This document shows positions 12,011 through 20,440 of a stretch of DNA of 64,000 nucleotides, piece by piece. Position numbers and translations under genes: made by a program. Numbering within the stretch: position 1 is the stretch's first letter; every line of letters begins with the position of its first letter. The notes below the pieces were generated by a model. That model ran no database searches, was not told the DNA's origin, and worked only from the letters and a program-made list of their open reading frames with translations. This stretch comes from Taeniopygia guttata (lineage: Eukaryota > Chordata > Aves > Passeriformes > Estrildidae): assembly GCF_048771995.1 (NCBI RefSeq), contig NC_133050.1, forward strand, positions 4,228,501-4,292,500, written 5' to 3'.

Positions 12011-12366
12011 TGTTGCCTTTATAAAGGGCAACCAGCGACCTGGTTCAGGTGGCAGCACGGCAGCCTGGTCTCGCCCAGGCCACTCGGGCTAATCAACACA
12101 CGCGGATACCAATGTGGCAGACGGTCGAAAAGCCTTTATTATCTCATCTCGTGGGTTTAAATAGTCTTGGCGGTCTTTGCTACGTCAGAGGGGGGTTGGG
12201 GGGTCTCAGGGGTTAGTCGGGAGTGGAAATTTACCGGGGCAGGTGTGGCTACATGCTTCTGGGGCTTCAGGGGTTAATAGCTAACGTGGGGAAGGGAGAA
12301 GGGGAGGGGTCTATCTTTCCGTGACATCCCGTGATCTTCCGCTTCGCCTGTCCCTTGCCTACCACA
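12011..12366 (-). repeat. 3' LTR of the ERV
   Basis: This 356-bp LTR starts (minus strand) TGTGGTAGG and ends GGCAACA. It contains a TATTTAAA promoter box (12156-12163) and an AATAAA (12135-12140), so the R region lies near 12130. It differs from the other LTR by about 15 substitutions and 3 one-base indels. Confidence 0.92.
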
Positions 12367-12380
12367 TCTCCCCCCTCCTT
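12367..12380 (-). promoter_or_regulatory. Polypurine tract (plus-strand primer)
   Basis: AAGGAGGGGGGAGA on the minus strand directly abuts the 3' LTR. That is the position and composition of a retroviral polypurine tract, and it confirms which LTR is 3'. Confidence 0.85.
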
Positions 12381-12534
12381 ATCACATACAAAATGAGGTA
12401 GTCGTAGATATAGGCACTGGGGTGAGGTACAAACTTGCAACTTGTTAAGGAAAGGGTGGTTTGGTAAATCTGGGTAATTTTTTCAAGGCAGGTGTTGAAT
12501 GCTTTAGCTACTGACCGTGTTTGCAGTTTTCGGT

Positions 12535-14427
12535 TTACAGCATTTGTTGGTGGCCTATGAACAGAATGTTTGCCCTTTCCAGACGGGCCTGAACAAACGA
12601 GACTAGTTTGTTCAGCAGGCATGGTCCTATGGTAATAGCTAAAAGCAGTATCGCCAGTGGACCTACCAGGGCGGAAATTAAAGTGGTGAGCCAAGGTGAT
12701 TGATTGAACCAGGATTCAAACCAGCTCTGTTGGGTCTCCCTGTCTCTCTTTCTCTGAGCCAGTCTGTCTCGGAGTTCTGCCATGGAGTCTTTAACGACTC
12801 CCGTATGATCTGCATAAAAGCAGCATTCCTCTTTCAAGGCTGCACACAGTCCTCCCTGCTGCATGAACAAAAGGTCCAGACCTCGCCTATTTTGTAAAAC
12901 TACTTCTGAAAGCGAAGAGACTGATTTCTCTAAATAGGAGATGGACTTCTCGATCCTCTGCAGGTCCTCGTCGATGGTCATTTGCAGCTGAGAGAGTCCG
13001 TGCTGCTGGGTTGCGATGGCTGAGACACCCGTGGCTGTGCCAGCTGCTCCCAAGCCGAGCAGCATCGCGATGGTTATACCTGTGATGATTTCCCTTTTGT
13101 GGAGTCTGTTAGGTTCTTCGAGAAGATGGTATATCTCTTCGTCTGAGTGATACAAGACCCTGGGGACAATCAGAACTTGAACACAGAAATCGGTAGAGTC
13201 ATTGAATTTGGCAAGGAACACACAAGGACTCACTCCGGACCTTTGGCAAACCCACATCCCAGATGCGGATGGGACCACCCACTTGTTAGTTTTTCTGTTG
13301 GGTTTGACAACTTTAGTGCAGAAGTTGCCTTTCTGCTTTGCTAAGGTTGCATTCCCAAAACATCTGCCCTGTCCTGTGATTTGACTCAGGGTGATTCCTC
13401 TGCAGGGAGTGTCCCATCTGCACTAGTGGGGGGTGCTGGCTGTGGAGTAACTGAAGGGGGTGTCTAAAGCAATGCCTTCATAAAAAGGGGGTTTGACATC
13501 ATAGCAAAGCCAACAGGAGTTAGTTAGGTTTGGTTTGGTTTCGTTTAGGGTTAGGAAGGTAGCTTCTAGCATACGAAAGATTGGGTTTGGGTCTGACTCA
13601 GCCGTGCGGCCTATCTGGGGGGTATCTGCAAGGCTGGTCGGGGTGTCAGTGGCTTTTGAGGTCAGGGTTTTGGGGTGGGTTGTGTTTTTCCCTCTCAGCA
13701 CATTCTTGATAATTTTGTTGGGTCCCACTGGTCGAGGTGCTGGCGGCTGGAGCCTGGTAATTCTCACATTCACCCACCTCCTCGGTCCTCTGAGGACCAC
13801 TGTCCATGTTCTACCCGTGGCCCAGCTAGGGTGATCTGGCTGTAGGACAGTCATGTTATAACTTACACATCCCCGTAGTCTGGGCTGTGCATTGTGGTCT
13901 CCGCAGCCAAAGGGTGCCCAGGTGAACTGTAAGAATTTGTCGGGCTCCTGCGGTTGCCACCCGTCTCCCCATGGTCTGGCATCTGTAACAATGGTTTCGC
14001 AGCCCCAATATCCACAATGTCCCCACCCCGGGTAGTCACAGTACGTTTTCCCTGGGTTGGACGCTGGGCACCAGTAAGATATGTACATGAGTATGATGTG
14101 CGAGCTTGAGGGCCGTAGTTTTGGTTGCCCTGGAAACAGATCGGCTATGTGGAATACGAAGGATGGAGCGTTTGTGGTGGTGACCTCTTTGAACACCTTG
14201 TCACTTGAAAGATGTTGCATGACCCATCTGAACGGCTGGTGAGGGTAGTGGCCTGGGTCGGCTTGCCCCCCGGCCACAAGCCCCACCAGCAGGATTGCAC
14301 AGAGACACTGTGCGAGTCTGGGTCTCACCGCCGTGGGACGCTCAGGTTCTGTCTGGTGGCTTGGTGGTCCGTTATCTCTCTCTGGAGCAGGGGTGTGTGT
14401 ATCGCGGGGACGGTCCACGAGCGTGTC
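12535..14427 (-). pseudogene. env: ERV env (gamma-type), one in-frame stop in SU
   Basis: Env would be the surface/transmembrane glycoprotein. The frame is open from 14427 to the stop at 12535-12537 except for a single TAG at 13423-13425, late in SU. Seen: a hydrophobic signal segment (LCAILLVGLVAGG), the SU motif CWLC (13504-13515), a basic cleavage-like RLHKR, a hydrophobic Gly/Ala-rich fusion-peptide-like stretch, an LQNRRGLDLL immunosuppressive-domain-like region, CX6CC (about 12820-12844) and a membrane anchor. CXXC plus CX6CC define the gamma-type Env. RLHKR lacks Arg at P4 of the usual furin consensus. No suitable ATG precedes the signal segment, and a TAA lies in frame at 14455-14457. 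The acceptor at 14428-14429 suggests initiation by splicing from gag. With the TAG, only a truncated SU could be made. Confidence 0.88.
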
Positions 14428-14441
14428 CTGCGAACAAAAAC
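14428..14441 (-). promoter_or_regulatory. Predicted env splice acceptor
   Basis: On the minus strand a T-rich run ending TTCGCAG precedes base 14427, the first exonic base in the env frame. It lies just inside the end of pol. The env codon boundary falls exactly at the splice point (phase 0), matching the predicted gag donor. Confidence 0.5.
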
Positions 14442-17012
14442 TCACAGTTTTCCATTAGTTTCATTCTGAAGGTCAGGTTTGATCGACCTGAGTGGACACC
14501 ACCTGATCTTGTCCTCCTTTTTAACTGCCGCGTACCCTCGTCCCGTAAGCACCAGTCTCCAGCCCCGTTCCCACTCGCCCAGCTCGTTTTTGACCATGAC
14601 CTGTGGGCCCTCCTCTAGTGTCTGGGTGGCCCAGTGTTTTCGAATGGGACTGTTTGCTTCATCTCCCCTAGGGAATTGGTTCAGTGCTAATAGCGCGGTT
14701 GCTAGCATGCGTGTCTGGTCTCCTGAGGGGATGGATTTGGCAAAGCCCTCTGCCTTTGCCAATACTTCTAACTTGGCTTTTAGGGTCTGATTTGCTCGCT
14801 CGACAATGGCCTGTCCGGTGCTGTTATATGGGATTCCCTGCGCTAAGGTGATACCCCACACCGAGGCGAATTCCCACACTGATTTGGAGATAAAATTGGA
14901 AGCATTGTCAGTTTTAATTTGCTTGGGGATACCAAGCCATGCCATAACTGTCAGCCAGTGCTGGATCGTGGCCTTGGAGTTGGGTTTGAGGTGCTGTGTC
15001 GCTATGATCACTCCGCTGTAGGTGTCCACTGTCACTGCAAGCCATGCTCGGGGCTTTAGCAGTTCGCAGAGGGTGAAGTCTGACTGCCAGATTTCTGACG
15101 CCTTGAGGCCCCTCGGGTTGACTCCACCGGTCCATAGGGGTGACTTCTGGCAGTGACGGCAGGTGGCCACTACGTGTCTCGCGTCCGCTGTCGAGATCCC
15201 GCATCTCTTCGCCAGTGCTTTGGCCCCTATGTGGAGTGACTCGTGCAGCTGACGAGCTTCCTGCAGCGTCCACACTCCCTTCGCTGCGGCATCTGCTTTG
15301 TCATTTCCAGTCTGGAAGAAGCCCTTGACTGGGTTATGGCTGTTGACGTGGATGACAGACACGGTGCCCTGGTGTGAGGAGAGTGCCTCTTCAAGCATGG
15401 AGGCCGTCATGGATGTTGACACACCTGGTCTTGACATGGCTAGGCAGAGCTTTGCCACGAATATAGAGTCTGTCACGATGTTGAGGTGTTCGTCCTGGAA
15501 AAGTCCGCACGCCAAGACCACTGCTGCTGCTTCCAGCTGTTGCACTGACAGCGTGGGGTCACACGTTTTGACGCAATGCCATGTTTCTCCTGCCTGCCAC
15601 ACTGCTGCTGCGGTAGAAGTCATGGAGGAGGCGTCTGTAAAGACCGTTGGCCCTGGTTGCGGTCGGTCCATGACCTTCGGTGGCACATCTATGTCGACAA
15701 TGGTCAGTAGCTGGGTCCAAGGTGGTTTGGTGGCGTAGGAAATTTCTCCCCCGAAGCCAGTGAGAGCGAGGGCCAGGTGCTCCGATATAGCAGTTGACTC
15801 TGTGGTTGGTCGCTTGCGGAAGGGGAGGTGGATCCTTGCCGGCTCGGTTCCCAGGTGTCTCAGGGCGAGTCTCCTGCCTTTCATGATGAGGTTAGCAACG
15901 CATTCAACTCCTGGGGAGAATGCGTGAGTTGGTCTTCCGAGGACCACCCATTGGATCGGCTGGGATTTTTCGGAAGGTCCTTGGGCAAGTGCTCCCACTC
16001 CTCCCTTCTGTGTGAAGTGGACGTATAAGTCCAGTGGTACGCTCGGGTTCCACCTGGCAAGCAGGCTACTGGACATCTGACGTTCGATGAAGTCGAGGGA
16101 TTTCGTTGCTTGCGGCGTCAGCTCCTTGGGGTCCCACGGGTGTTTATCTTTCAGGAGGTCATACAAGGGGTCCATGACCTCTGGAGGAACTAGGACGATG
16201 TTGCTGAGCCACTGCAGAGATCCCACGAGTCGCTGCATGTCGTGGAGGGTCTTGATGTCTCGGCGGACCTTTATCCTGGGTGGGGTCACGTAGGAGTTTG
16301 TGATCCCCACTCCCAGGAAGGTCAAGCACGGTCCTCTCTTGATCTTCGTGTTCGTGATCTCGAAACCGTTGGCCTGGAGGGTTTCCGTGATCGTGGACAC
16401 TAGGTGATCCACTTGGCTTGCTGACGGTGCAGCGACGAGGATGTCGTCCATGTACTGAATGATGGTCGCAGCAGGGTGGGAGTGTCGGACTGGCATCAGT
16501 GCCCTGTCCACGGTAATCTGGCATATGGTCGGGCTGTCCACAAGGCCTTGAGGTAGCACCTTCCATTGGAAGCGGAGGTTAGGTCGCTCGCCGTTCGGGA
16601 ACACGACGGAGAAGGCGAACCGTTCTTTGTCCTCGGCATGCAGGGGTATTGAAAAGAAACAGTCTTTGATGTCCAGCACTGCGCATGGCTGCCCTTCGGG
16701 GATGGCTGAGTTCGCGGGCAGTAGTGTCTGAACTGGACCCATGGGCTGAATTGTCTTGTTCACTTCCCTCAGGTCGTGGATGAGGCGGTAGCCTTCTCCT
16801 GATCTCTTGGGGATTACAAACACAGGGGTGTTCCACGGGCTGGTGGAGGGTTCAATGTGGCCCTTTTGTAGCTCGCGGTTGACCAGTTCCAGCAAGGCTG
16901 TCATTCGAGGCTTTGACAGGGGCCACTGCTCAACCCATACGGGGTCTGGTGATTTCCAAGTCAGTTTGATTGGCAGCAGTGGGTGTACAGCAGTGGCCCT
17001 CATTATAAATTT
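14442..17012 (-). CDS. pol: ERV pol: reverse transcriptase, RNase H, integrase
   Basis: The frame runs without a stop for about 856 codons from the AAATTTA shift site to TGA at 14442-14444. Domains in order: reverse transcriptase with YMDD catalytic motif (16443-16454); RNase H with FTDAS (about 15630-15644), LEAAAV, TDS and GNDKAD giving the acidic catalytic set; integrase with an HX4H-like pair and CRHC zinc motif, then the D, D and E catalytic residues in SDF (about 15078), KTDN (about 14907) and VERAN (about 14800). All visible catalytic residues are intact. An ATG in this frame exists farther upstream, but expression is expected only by frameshift. The sequence is class II-like; closeness to alpha- versus betaretroviruses needs a tree. 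The last bases overlap the predicted env acceptor. Confidence 0.93.
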   Translation of the reverse strand, partial: KFIMRATAVHPLLPIKLTWKSPDPVWVEQWPLSKPRMTALLELVNRELQKGHIEPSTSPWNTPVFVIPKRSGEGYRLIHDLREVNKTIQPMGPVQTLLPANSAIPEGQPCAVLDIKDCFFSIPLHAEDKERFAFSVVFPNGERPNLRFQWKVLPQGLVDSPTICQITVDRALMPVRHSHPAATIIQYMDDILVAAPSASQVDHLVSTITETLQANGFEITNTKIKRGPCLTFLGVGITNSYVTPPRIKVRRDIKTLHDMQRLVGSLQWLSNIVLVPPEVMDPLYDLLKDKHPWDPKELTPQATKSLDFIERQMSSSLLARWNPSVPLDLYVHFTQKGGVGALAQGPSEKSQPIQWVVLGRPTHAFSPGVECVANLIMKGRRLALRHLGTEPARIHLPFRKRPTTESTAISEHLALALTGFGGEISYATKPPWTQLLTIVDIDVPPKVMDRPQPGPTVFTDASSMTSTAAAVWQAGETWHCVKTCDPTLSVQQLEAAAVVLACGLFQDEHLNIVTDSIFVAKLCLAMSRPGVSTSMTASMLEEALSSHQGTVSVIHVNSHNPVKGFFQTGNDKADAAAKGVWTLQEARQLHESLHIGAKALAKRCGISTADARHVVATCRHCQKSPLWTGGVNPRGLKASEIWQSDFTLCELLKPRAWLAVTVDTYSGVIIATQHLKPNSKATIQHWLTVMAWLGIPKQIKTDNASNFISKSVWEFASVWGITLAQGIPYNSTGQAIVERANQTLKAKLEVLAKAEGFAKSIPSGDQTRMLATALLALNQFPRGDEANSPIRKHWATQTLEEGPQVMVKNELGEWERGWRLVLTGRGYAAVKKEDKIRWCPLRSIKPDLQNETNGKL
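17006..17012 (-). promoter_or_regulatory. pro-pol -1 ribosomal frameshift heptamer AAATTTA
   Basis: A-AAT-TTA sits in pro frame immediately before the pro TAA. Slippage by -1 enters the pol frame with no intervening stop. AAATTTA fits the X XXY YYZ rule and is a known retroviral slip sequence. A downstream structure was not computed. Confidence 0.8.
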
Positions 17013-17349
17013 GTAATCCTGACTCCTAGCATAGCAAGGATGTCTCTTCCTATCAGGGGTGGGGAGTTTTGCAAGATGTAGGGGTGGATTGCTACTGTTT
17101 GTTCTGGTCCTTTCTTTGTATGGAGCGTTATAGCTACCAATTGGGTGCTTTTCCAAGCTCGGGACAACCCTCCCACCCCGTTGACTGGAGGGACCTCCTT
17201 GTACTGCCAGTGCCGGGGCCATAGGGCTTGGGGTAGGATTGTGCAGTCTGCTCCTGTGTCTGCTCAAAACTGAAGCCCTATTACGTGGGGGTCCCGACTG
17301 CCATAGAGGCGGCATGTCCCCCAAACTTTCGGGGGTTCCTTCCCTATTT

Positions 17350-19671
17350 TCAGGGCCAGGGCCACCCAGGGGTCCCGACTTGGGCTGCCCCCTGTTGACC
17401 CTGTGGCACAGGCGCTGCTTGCGGTGGCGGTGGGTACGAAGGCGCCGCAGGCTGTGCTGTGAGACTCGTTGGCAAGGGTATGAAGTTGGCTGCTTCCTGT
17501 GGGAGAATGGGGTACGAGGGCTCCCCGCCCCATTGGGGGTTGGCATGGATGGGCCGCCTCATATTCGCAGCGGGAGGAGGCTGGGTGCGGCCCGCAGGCC
17601 CCCTCCCTTTTCCGTTTCCCTGGAGCCGGGACCTGCATTCCCTAGCAAGATGCCCCTTCCTCCCGCAACCCCAGCAGGATCCCCGCGGGCGTGTTTGGGG
17701 TGGAGGCGCTGCGGCAGGCCGCCGTGCCGGCTGGGGGCAGCTCACCGCAATGTGACCCGCCTCACCGCACTTGAAACACGCCATGGCATTGGTCAGGGTG
17801 TGGACGGCTGCCTGAATGGGCGTCAGGTGTTCCTCCCTCACTACGTGTCTGATCATGTCAGCCAGGCTAGCTCCGGCTGGCAGGGAGCGTAAAATATCCT
17901 TGGTAATAGAGTTGCATTGCTGGCGCAGGCAGTCGGCTACCACGGGGCCCTTTGCCTCTGCCGGCAGGGTGGAGGAGTCTATCGCTGCCTGCAGGCGATC
18001 TACGAACTGTGTGAAGCTTTCGCTCTCTGCCTGCCTCACGGTGGACCACGGTGCCAGCTTAGCCATGACTCGGGAGGCTGCGCGGATAGCCTCTCTGGCA
18101 GCCCGAGTGGTCGCCCTGACCTCCTCAGCCTGCATCTGCGCAGCTTGTTGTTGCGGCGTGATCATATCATCATGTTTTCCTATCAGTCTGGATAAGCTCG
18201 ATCTGTGTAGGGGCTGCCTCGCGCCAGACGCTTGGGCTAACTGCTTCCTACAATTATCCTCCCATTCCTGTCTGAAGACAATCATTCCCGCACCATCAAG
18301 TATCATGCGCCCTATTCGTTCGATATCAAAGGGAAGCAAGTCATCATTGCTAAAAAGACCATCGATTAATGTGGTGACTATGGCCGAGTTGATCCCTTTT
18401 TCTGCGATGGCTTTGACAATTGACTGTATGTCCTTTGGGTTTATCGGGGTATATACCCTTTGTTGGTTTCCTTCCGGACCGGCGAGCCTCACCGGGAAGG
18501 CTTGTATGGCGGCCGCTGGGGACCATTCAGCACAAGCTATCTTTATTTTCCCCCAGTCAGTAAACTGGGCTGGTTCGTATTGTAGTTGTTTTTCGGCGCG
18601 GCTTAGAACTTTACTCGGTTTTGTTTCAAACTGTGCTGGCTCCGTTTCGTCCGTCTCGGAGTCATAGCCAGCCTCCGTCAGCTCCTCTGAGCTGGTGGAG
18701 CTGTCGCTGGTCTCCGAGCCGGAAAACGAGTGCCAGTGCACTTCCGGGGCTCCGCGCCGTTTTGTCCGGCCTCGAGCTCGCTCCTCCCCGTTGGGGTGGC
18801 GCCGCTCCCGCCCCCCCGGCTCGCCGCGCCTCCCGCGGGGGGTGGTTTCTCCCTTATATGGTGGCGGCGCCTGGCGCGGCCGCTGGTTGGCTCCGCGCTC
18901 CGTGCCGCTCTCCGCCCCTTTCTCCCGCGCACGCGCATCCCCGAGATTGCGCACTTCCCGGGTTTTCGCGCCGAGACTACCCGGGCCCCGCCCCTCTCTA
19001 CGGCTCCCGGCGCCATTTTCAAGGGGATAAGGAGGCGGCATGGCAGCCACGTTCTCCCGAGCCGCGGTTTCTGCGTCTCGGGCTTCTTTCGCCAGCCCTT
19101 GCCAGAAGCGCTCCGCGTGCCGTTGCGTCTCCGACAACTGATCGCGGGCCGGTGGCGGCGGCGGGACGGAGGAATTTGCGGTCTCTCGGGGGGTTCGAGC
19201 GGTGGGGGTTTTTTGGGGGTTTTCCGCGGCGGGGGTGTCTCGGGGGGTTTCTGTGGCGGGGGGTGGGCTCTGATCTGGGGGAGGGGGTGTCGCGCTGAGC
19301 CCCCCCGGGTCCCCGCCACCGGGAGAATCACTCTCAGGGGCAGTCTGCGTTCCCGCTCCCACACTGAGTTTGGGAGTAACTAATAAACACGTACGCGCCG
19401 CGCTCCATGTCTCCTGCTCTTCTATTGCTTTGCGTAGGGCTTTCTCTACTTTGCCCCATGCTTTAAGGTTTTTGCCACTGCCTGAGGATTTTGTGTCCTC
19501 GGCTAGCGCGGCAGTGCATTTTTCCCATATTTCCGGATGTAACACATCCACAGGGCGCTCAATTGCCTCAAGCTCAAGCAATCTCGCTATGGCAAGATGA
19601 AAATCCTTGAGCTTACACCCAATACCCCACTGCGTATGAATGGCACTTACGATCCTTGCTATTGCGTCCAT
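17350..19671 (-). CDS. gag: ERV gag polyprotein
   Basis: Gag forms the matrix, capsid and nucleocapsid of the particle. The ATG at 19669-19671 is the first Met in a frame that otherwise runs on into the primer site, giving 773 residues. Seen: an N-terminal helical matrix-like region (MDAIARIV); PPPY late-domain motifs near residues 211 and 268; a long Pro/Arg/Glu-rich low-complexity stretch (about 150-360) followed by an acidic Ser-rich run; a capsid-like region with a major-homology-region-like ESFTQFVDRLQ near residue 550; and two CCHC zinc knuckles starting near residues 631 and 666. No internal stop is present. The last 88 or so codons downstream of the shift site are read only in unshifted Gag. 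The leader between primer site and ATG is only about 120 bases. Confidence 0.92.
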   Translation of the reverse strand: MDAIARIVSAIHTQWGIGCKLKDFHLAIARLLELEAIERPVDVLHPEIWEKCTAALAEDTKSSGSGKNLKAWGKVEKALRKAIEEQETWSAARTCLLVTPKLSVGAGTQTAPESDSPGGGDPGGLSATPPPPDQSPPPATETPRDTPAAENPQKTPTARTPRETANSSVPPPPPARDQLSETQRHAERFWQGLAKEARDAETAARENVAAMPPPYPLENGAGSRREGRGPGSLGAKTREVRNLGDARAREKGAESGTERGANQRPRQAPPPYKGETTPRGRRGEPGGRERRHPNGEERARGRTKRRGAPEVHWHSFSGSETSDSSTSSEELTEAGYDSETDETEPAQFETKPSKVLSRAEKQLQYEPAQFTDWGKIKIACAEWSPAAAIQAFPVRLAGPEGNQQRVYTPINPKDIQSIVKAIAEKGINSAIVTTLIDGLFSNDDLLPFDIERIGRMILDGAGMIVFRQEWEDNCRKQLAQASGARQPLHRSSLSRLIGKHDDMITPQQQAAQMQAEEVRATTRAAREAIRAASRVMAKLAPWSTVRQAESESFTQFVDRLQAAIDSSTLPAEAKGPVVADCLRQQCNSITKDILRSLPAGASLADMIRHVVREEHLTPIQAAVHTLTNAMACFKCGEAGHIAVSCPQPARRPAAAPPPQTRPRGSCWGCGRKGHLARECRSRLQGNGKGRGPAGRTQPPPAANMRRPIHANPQWGGEPSYPILPQEAANFIPLPTSLTAQPAAPSYPPPPQAAPVPQGQQGAAQVGTPGWPWP
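17614..17620 (-). promoter_or_regulatory. gag-pro -1 ribosomal frameshift heptamer GGGAAAC
   Basis: G-GGA-AAC lies in the gag frame just after the second zinc knuckle (the Q-G-N of the NC tail). A -1 shift enters the pro frame. GGGAAAC is an established gag-pro slip sequence in betaretroviruses. Confidence 0.8.
19641..19651 (-). promoter_or_regulatory. Predicted splice donor within gag codon 7/8
   Basis: On the minus strand ATC is followed by GTAAGT (GT at 19650-19649), a strong donor, after exactly seven gag codons. Alpharetroviruses place their env donor a few codons into gag so that Env uses the gag AUG. The phase here (0) matches the acceptor before 14427. Confidence 0.5.
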
Positions 19672-19793
19672 GACGCTCGCGGATCCCGGGGACGTCTCCC
19701 CTGCGCCTAGATACGGTTTGACCGTTCCGGCCGCTGCTCCCGTCCAGGTGTATCCCGTCCGCCGGGGGAATTTTTCCTTTTTTTCTTCTTTTC

Positions 19794-19811
19794 TCCCGGG
19801 TTTCGGCACCA
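19794..19811 (-). promoter_or_regulatory. Primer binding site, tRNA-Phe
   Basis: The 18 bases TGGTGCCGAAACCCGGGA (minus strand) start 3 bases after the 5' LTR and are complementary to the conserved 3' end of vertebrate tRNA-Phe including CCA. Confidence 0.9.
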
Positions 19812-19814
19812 GTA

Positions 19815-20169
19815 TGTTGCCTTTATAAAGGGCAACCAGCGACCTGGTTCAGGTGGCAGCACGGCGGCCTGGCCTCTCCAGGCCGCTCGGGCTAATCAAC
19901 ACACGCAGACACCAATATGGCAGACGGTCGAAAAGCCTTTATTATCCTATCTCGTGGGTTTAAATAGTCTTGGGGGTTTTTGCTACGTCAGAGGGGGGTT
20001 GGGGGGTCTCAGGGGTTAGTCGGGTAGTGGAAATTTACCGGGGCAGGTGTGGCTACATGCTTCTGGGGCTTCTGGGGTTAATAGATAACGTGGGGAAGGG
20101 AGAAGGGGAGGGGTCTATCTTTCCGTAACATCCCGTGATCTTCCGCTCGCCTGTCCCTTACCTACCACA
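19815..20169 (-). repeat. 5' LTR of the ERV
   Basis: This 355-bp LTR carries TATTTAAA (19959-19966) and AATAAA (19938-19943) on the minus strand, giving the promoter and a short R region for transcription toward lower coordinates. Differences from the 3' LTR are spread along the whole length. Confidence 0.92.
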
Positions 20170-20171
20170 GA

Positions 20172-20440
20172 TTTGCTGGCACAGAAAGCCAAAATTTGGA
20201 AGATTCTGGGTTCTGGCTCCAGCACCATCCAGATCTGCTGTTTGCTGGGACCACCAGTGCACAGATTAGGAAATTTTTTGGTGCCAGAACAACCAAAGTC
20301 CAGTAATTTGCTGGCACAGAAACCCAAAAGCCAGAAATTTCCAATCCTGAAACCAGCCAGGTGTGGTGTTTGCTGGGACCACCAGTGCCCAGATTTGGAA
20401 ACTTCTTGGTGTCTTCACAGCCCAGGTGTAGCAATTTGGT
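20172..20440. repeat. Two imperfect 135-bp tandem repeats flanking the ERV
   Basis: TTTGCTGGCACAGAAA recurs at 20172 and 20307, and GTTTGCTGGGACCACCAGTG follows it in both units, so a 135-bp unit is present about twice with substantial divergence. No coding potential is recognised. The first unit begins almost at the ERV edge. Confidence 0.7.

Larger units (their letters stand above)
17003..17620 (-). pseudogene. pro: ERV pro (aspartic protease), in-frame TGA
   Basis: The frame is entered by -1 shift at 17614-17620 and ends at TAA 17003-17005. It encodes a roughly 115-residue linker and then a retroviral aspartic protease with active site DTGAD (17246-17260) and a C-terminal GRD motif before the end. 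A TGA at 17264-17266 lies one codon before that active site and would stop Gag-Pro translation. Active-site residues themselves are intact. The frame is -1 relative to gag and +1 relative to pol. Without readthrough, neither protease nor Pol would be made from this copy. Confidence 0.85.
12011..20169 (-). mobile_element. Near-complete chimeric endogenous retrovirus (tRNA-Phe type)
   Basis: Order on the minus strand: 5' LTR (20169-19815), tRNA-Phe primer site, gag, pro, pol, env, polypurine tract, 3' LTR (12366-12011). gag, pro and pol occupy three frames linked by -1 shifts, as in betaretroviruses, while env is gamma-type (CX6CC). From memory, chimeric tRNA-Phe elements of this general kind have been described in passerines under the name TgERV-F; membership is inference. 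There is no target-site duplication: the left flank CCTGGG does not match the right flank GATTTG. The left flank is the MROH 3' flank, but its expected continuation (seen at 3048) does not resume at 20170. Two in-frame stops make the locus defective as read. Confidence 0.9.

Noticed and set aside
14443-14445. GTG as the env start codon
   Set aside because: A GTG start is unlikely in a vertebrate virus, and the base context is an intron-like stretch before a good acceptor.
17013-17546. ATG-initiated upstream part of the pol frame as a separate N-terminal domain
   Set aside because: It overlaps gag and pro in other frames; pol is entered at the 17006-17012 shift site, so this part is a shadow.
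19672-19809. Gag N-terminal extension back into the primer site
   Set aside because: It would need a GTG start inside the primer binding site; the first ATG is at 19669-19671.
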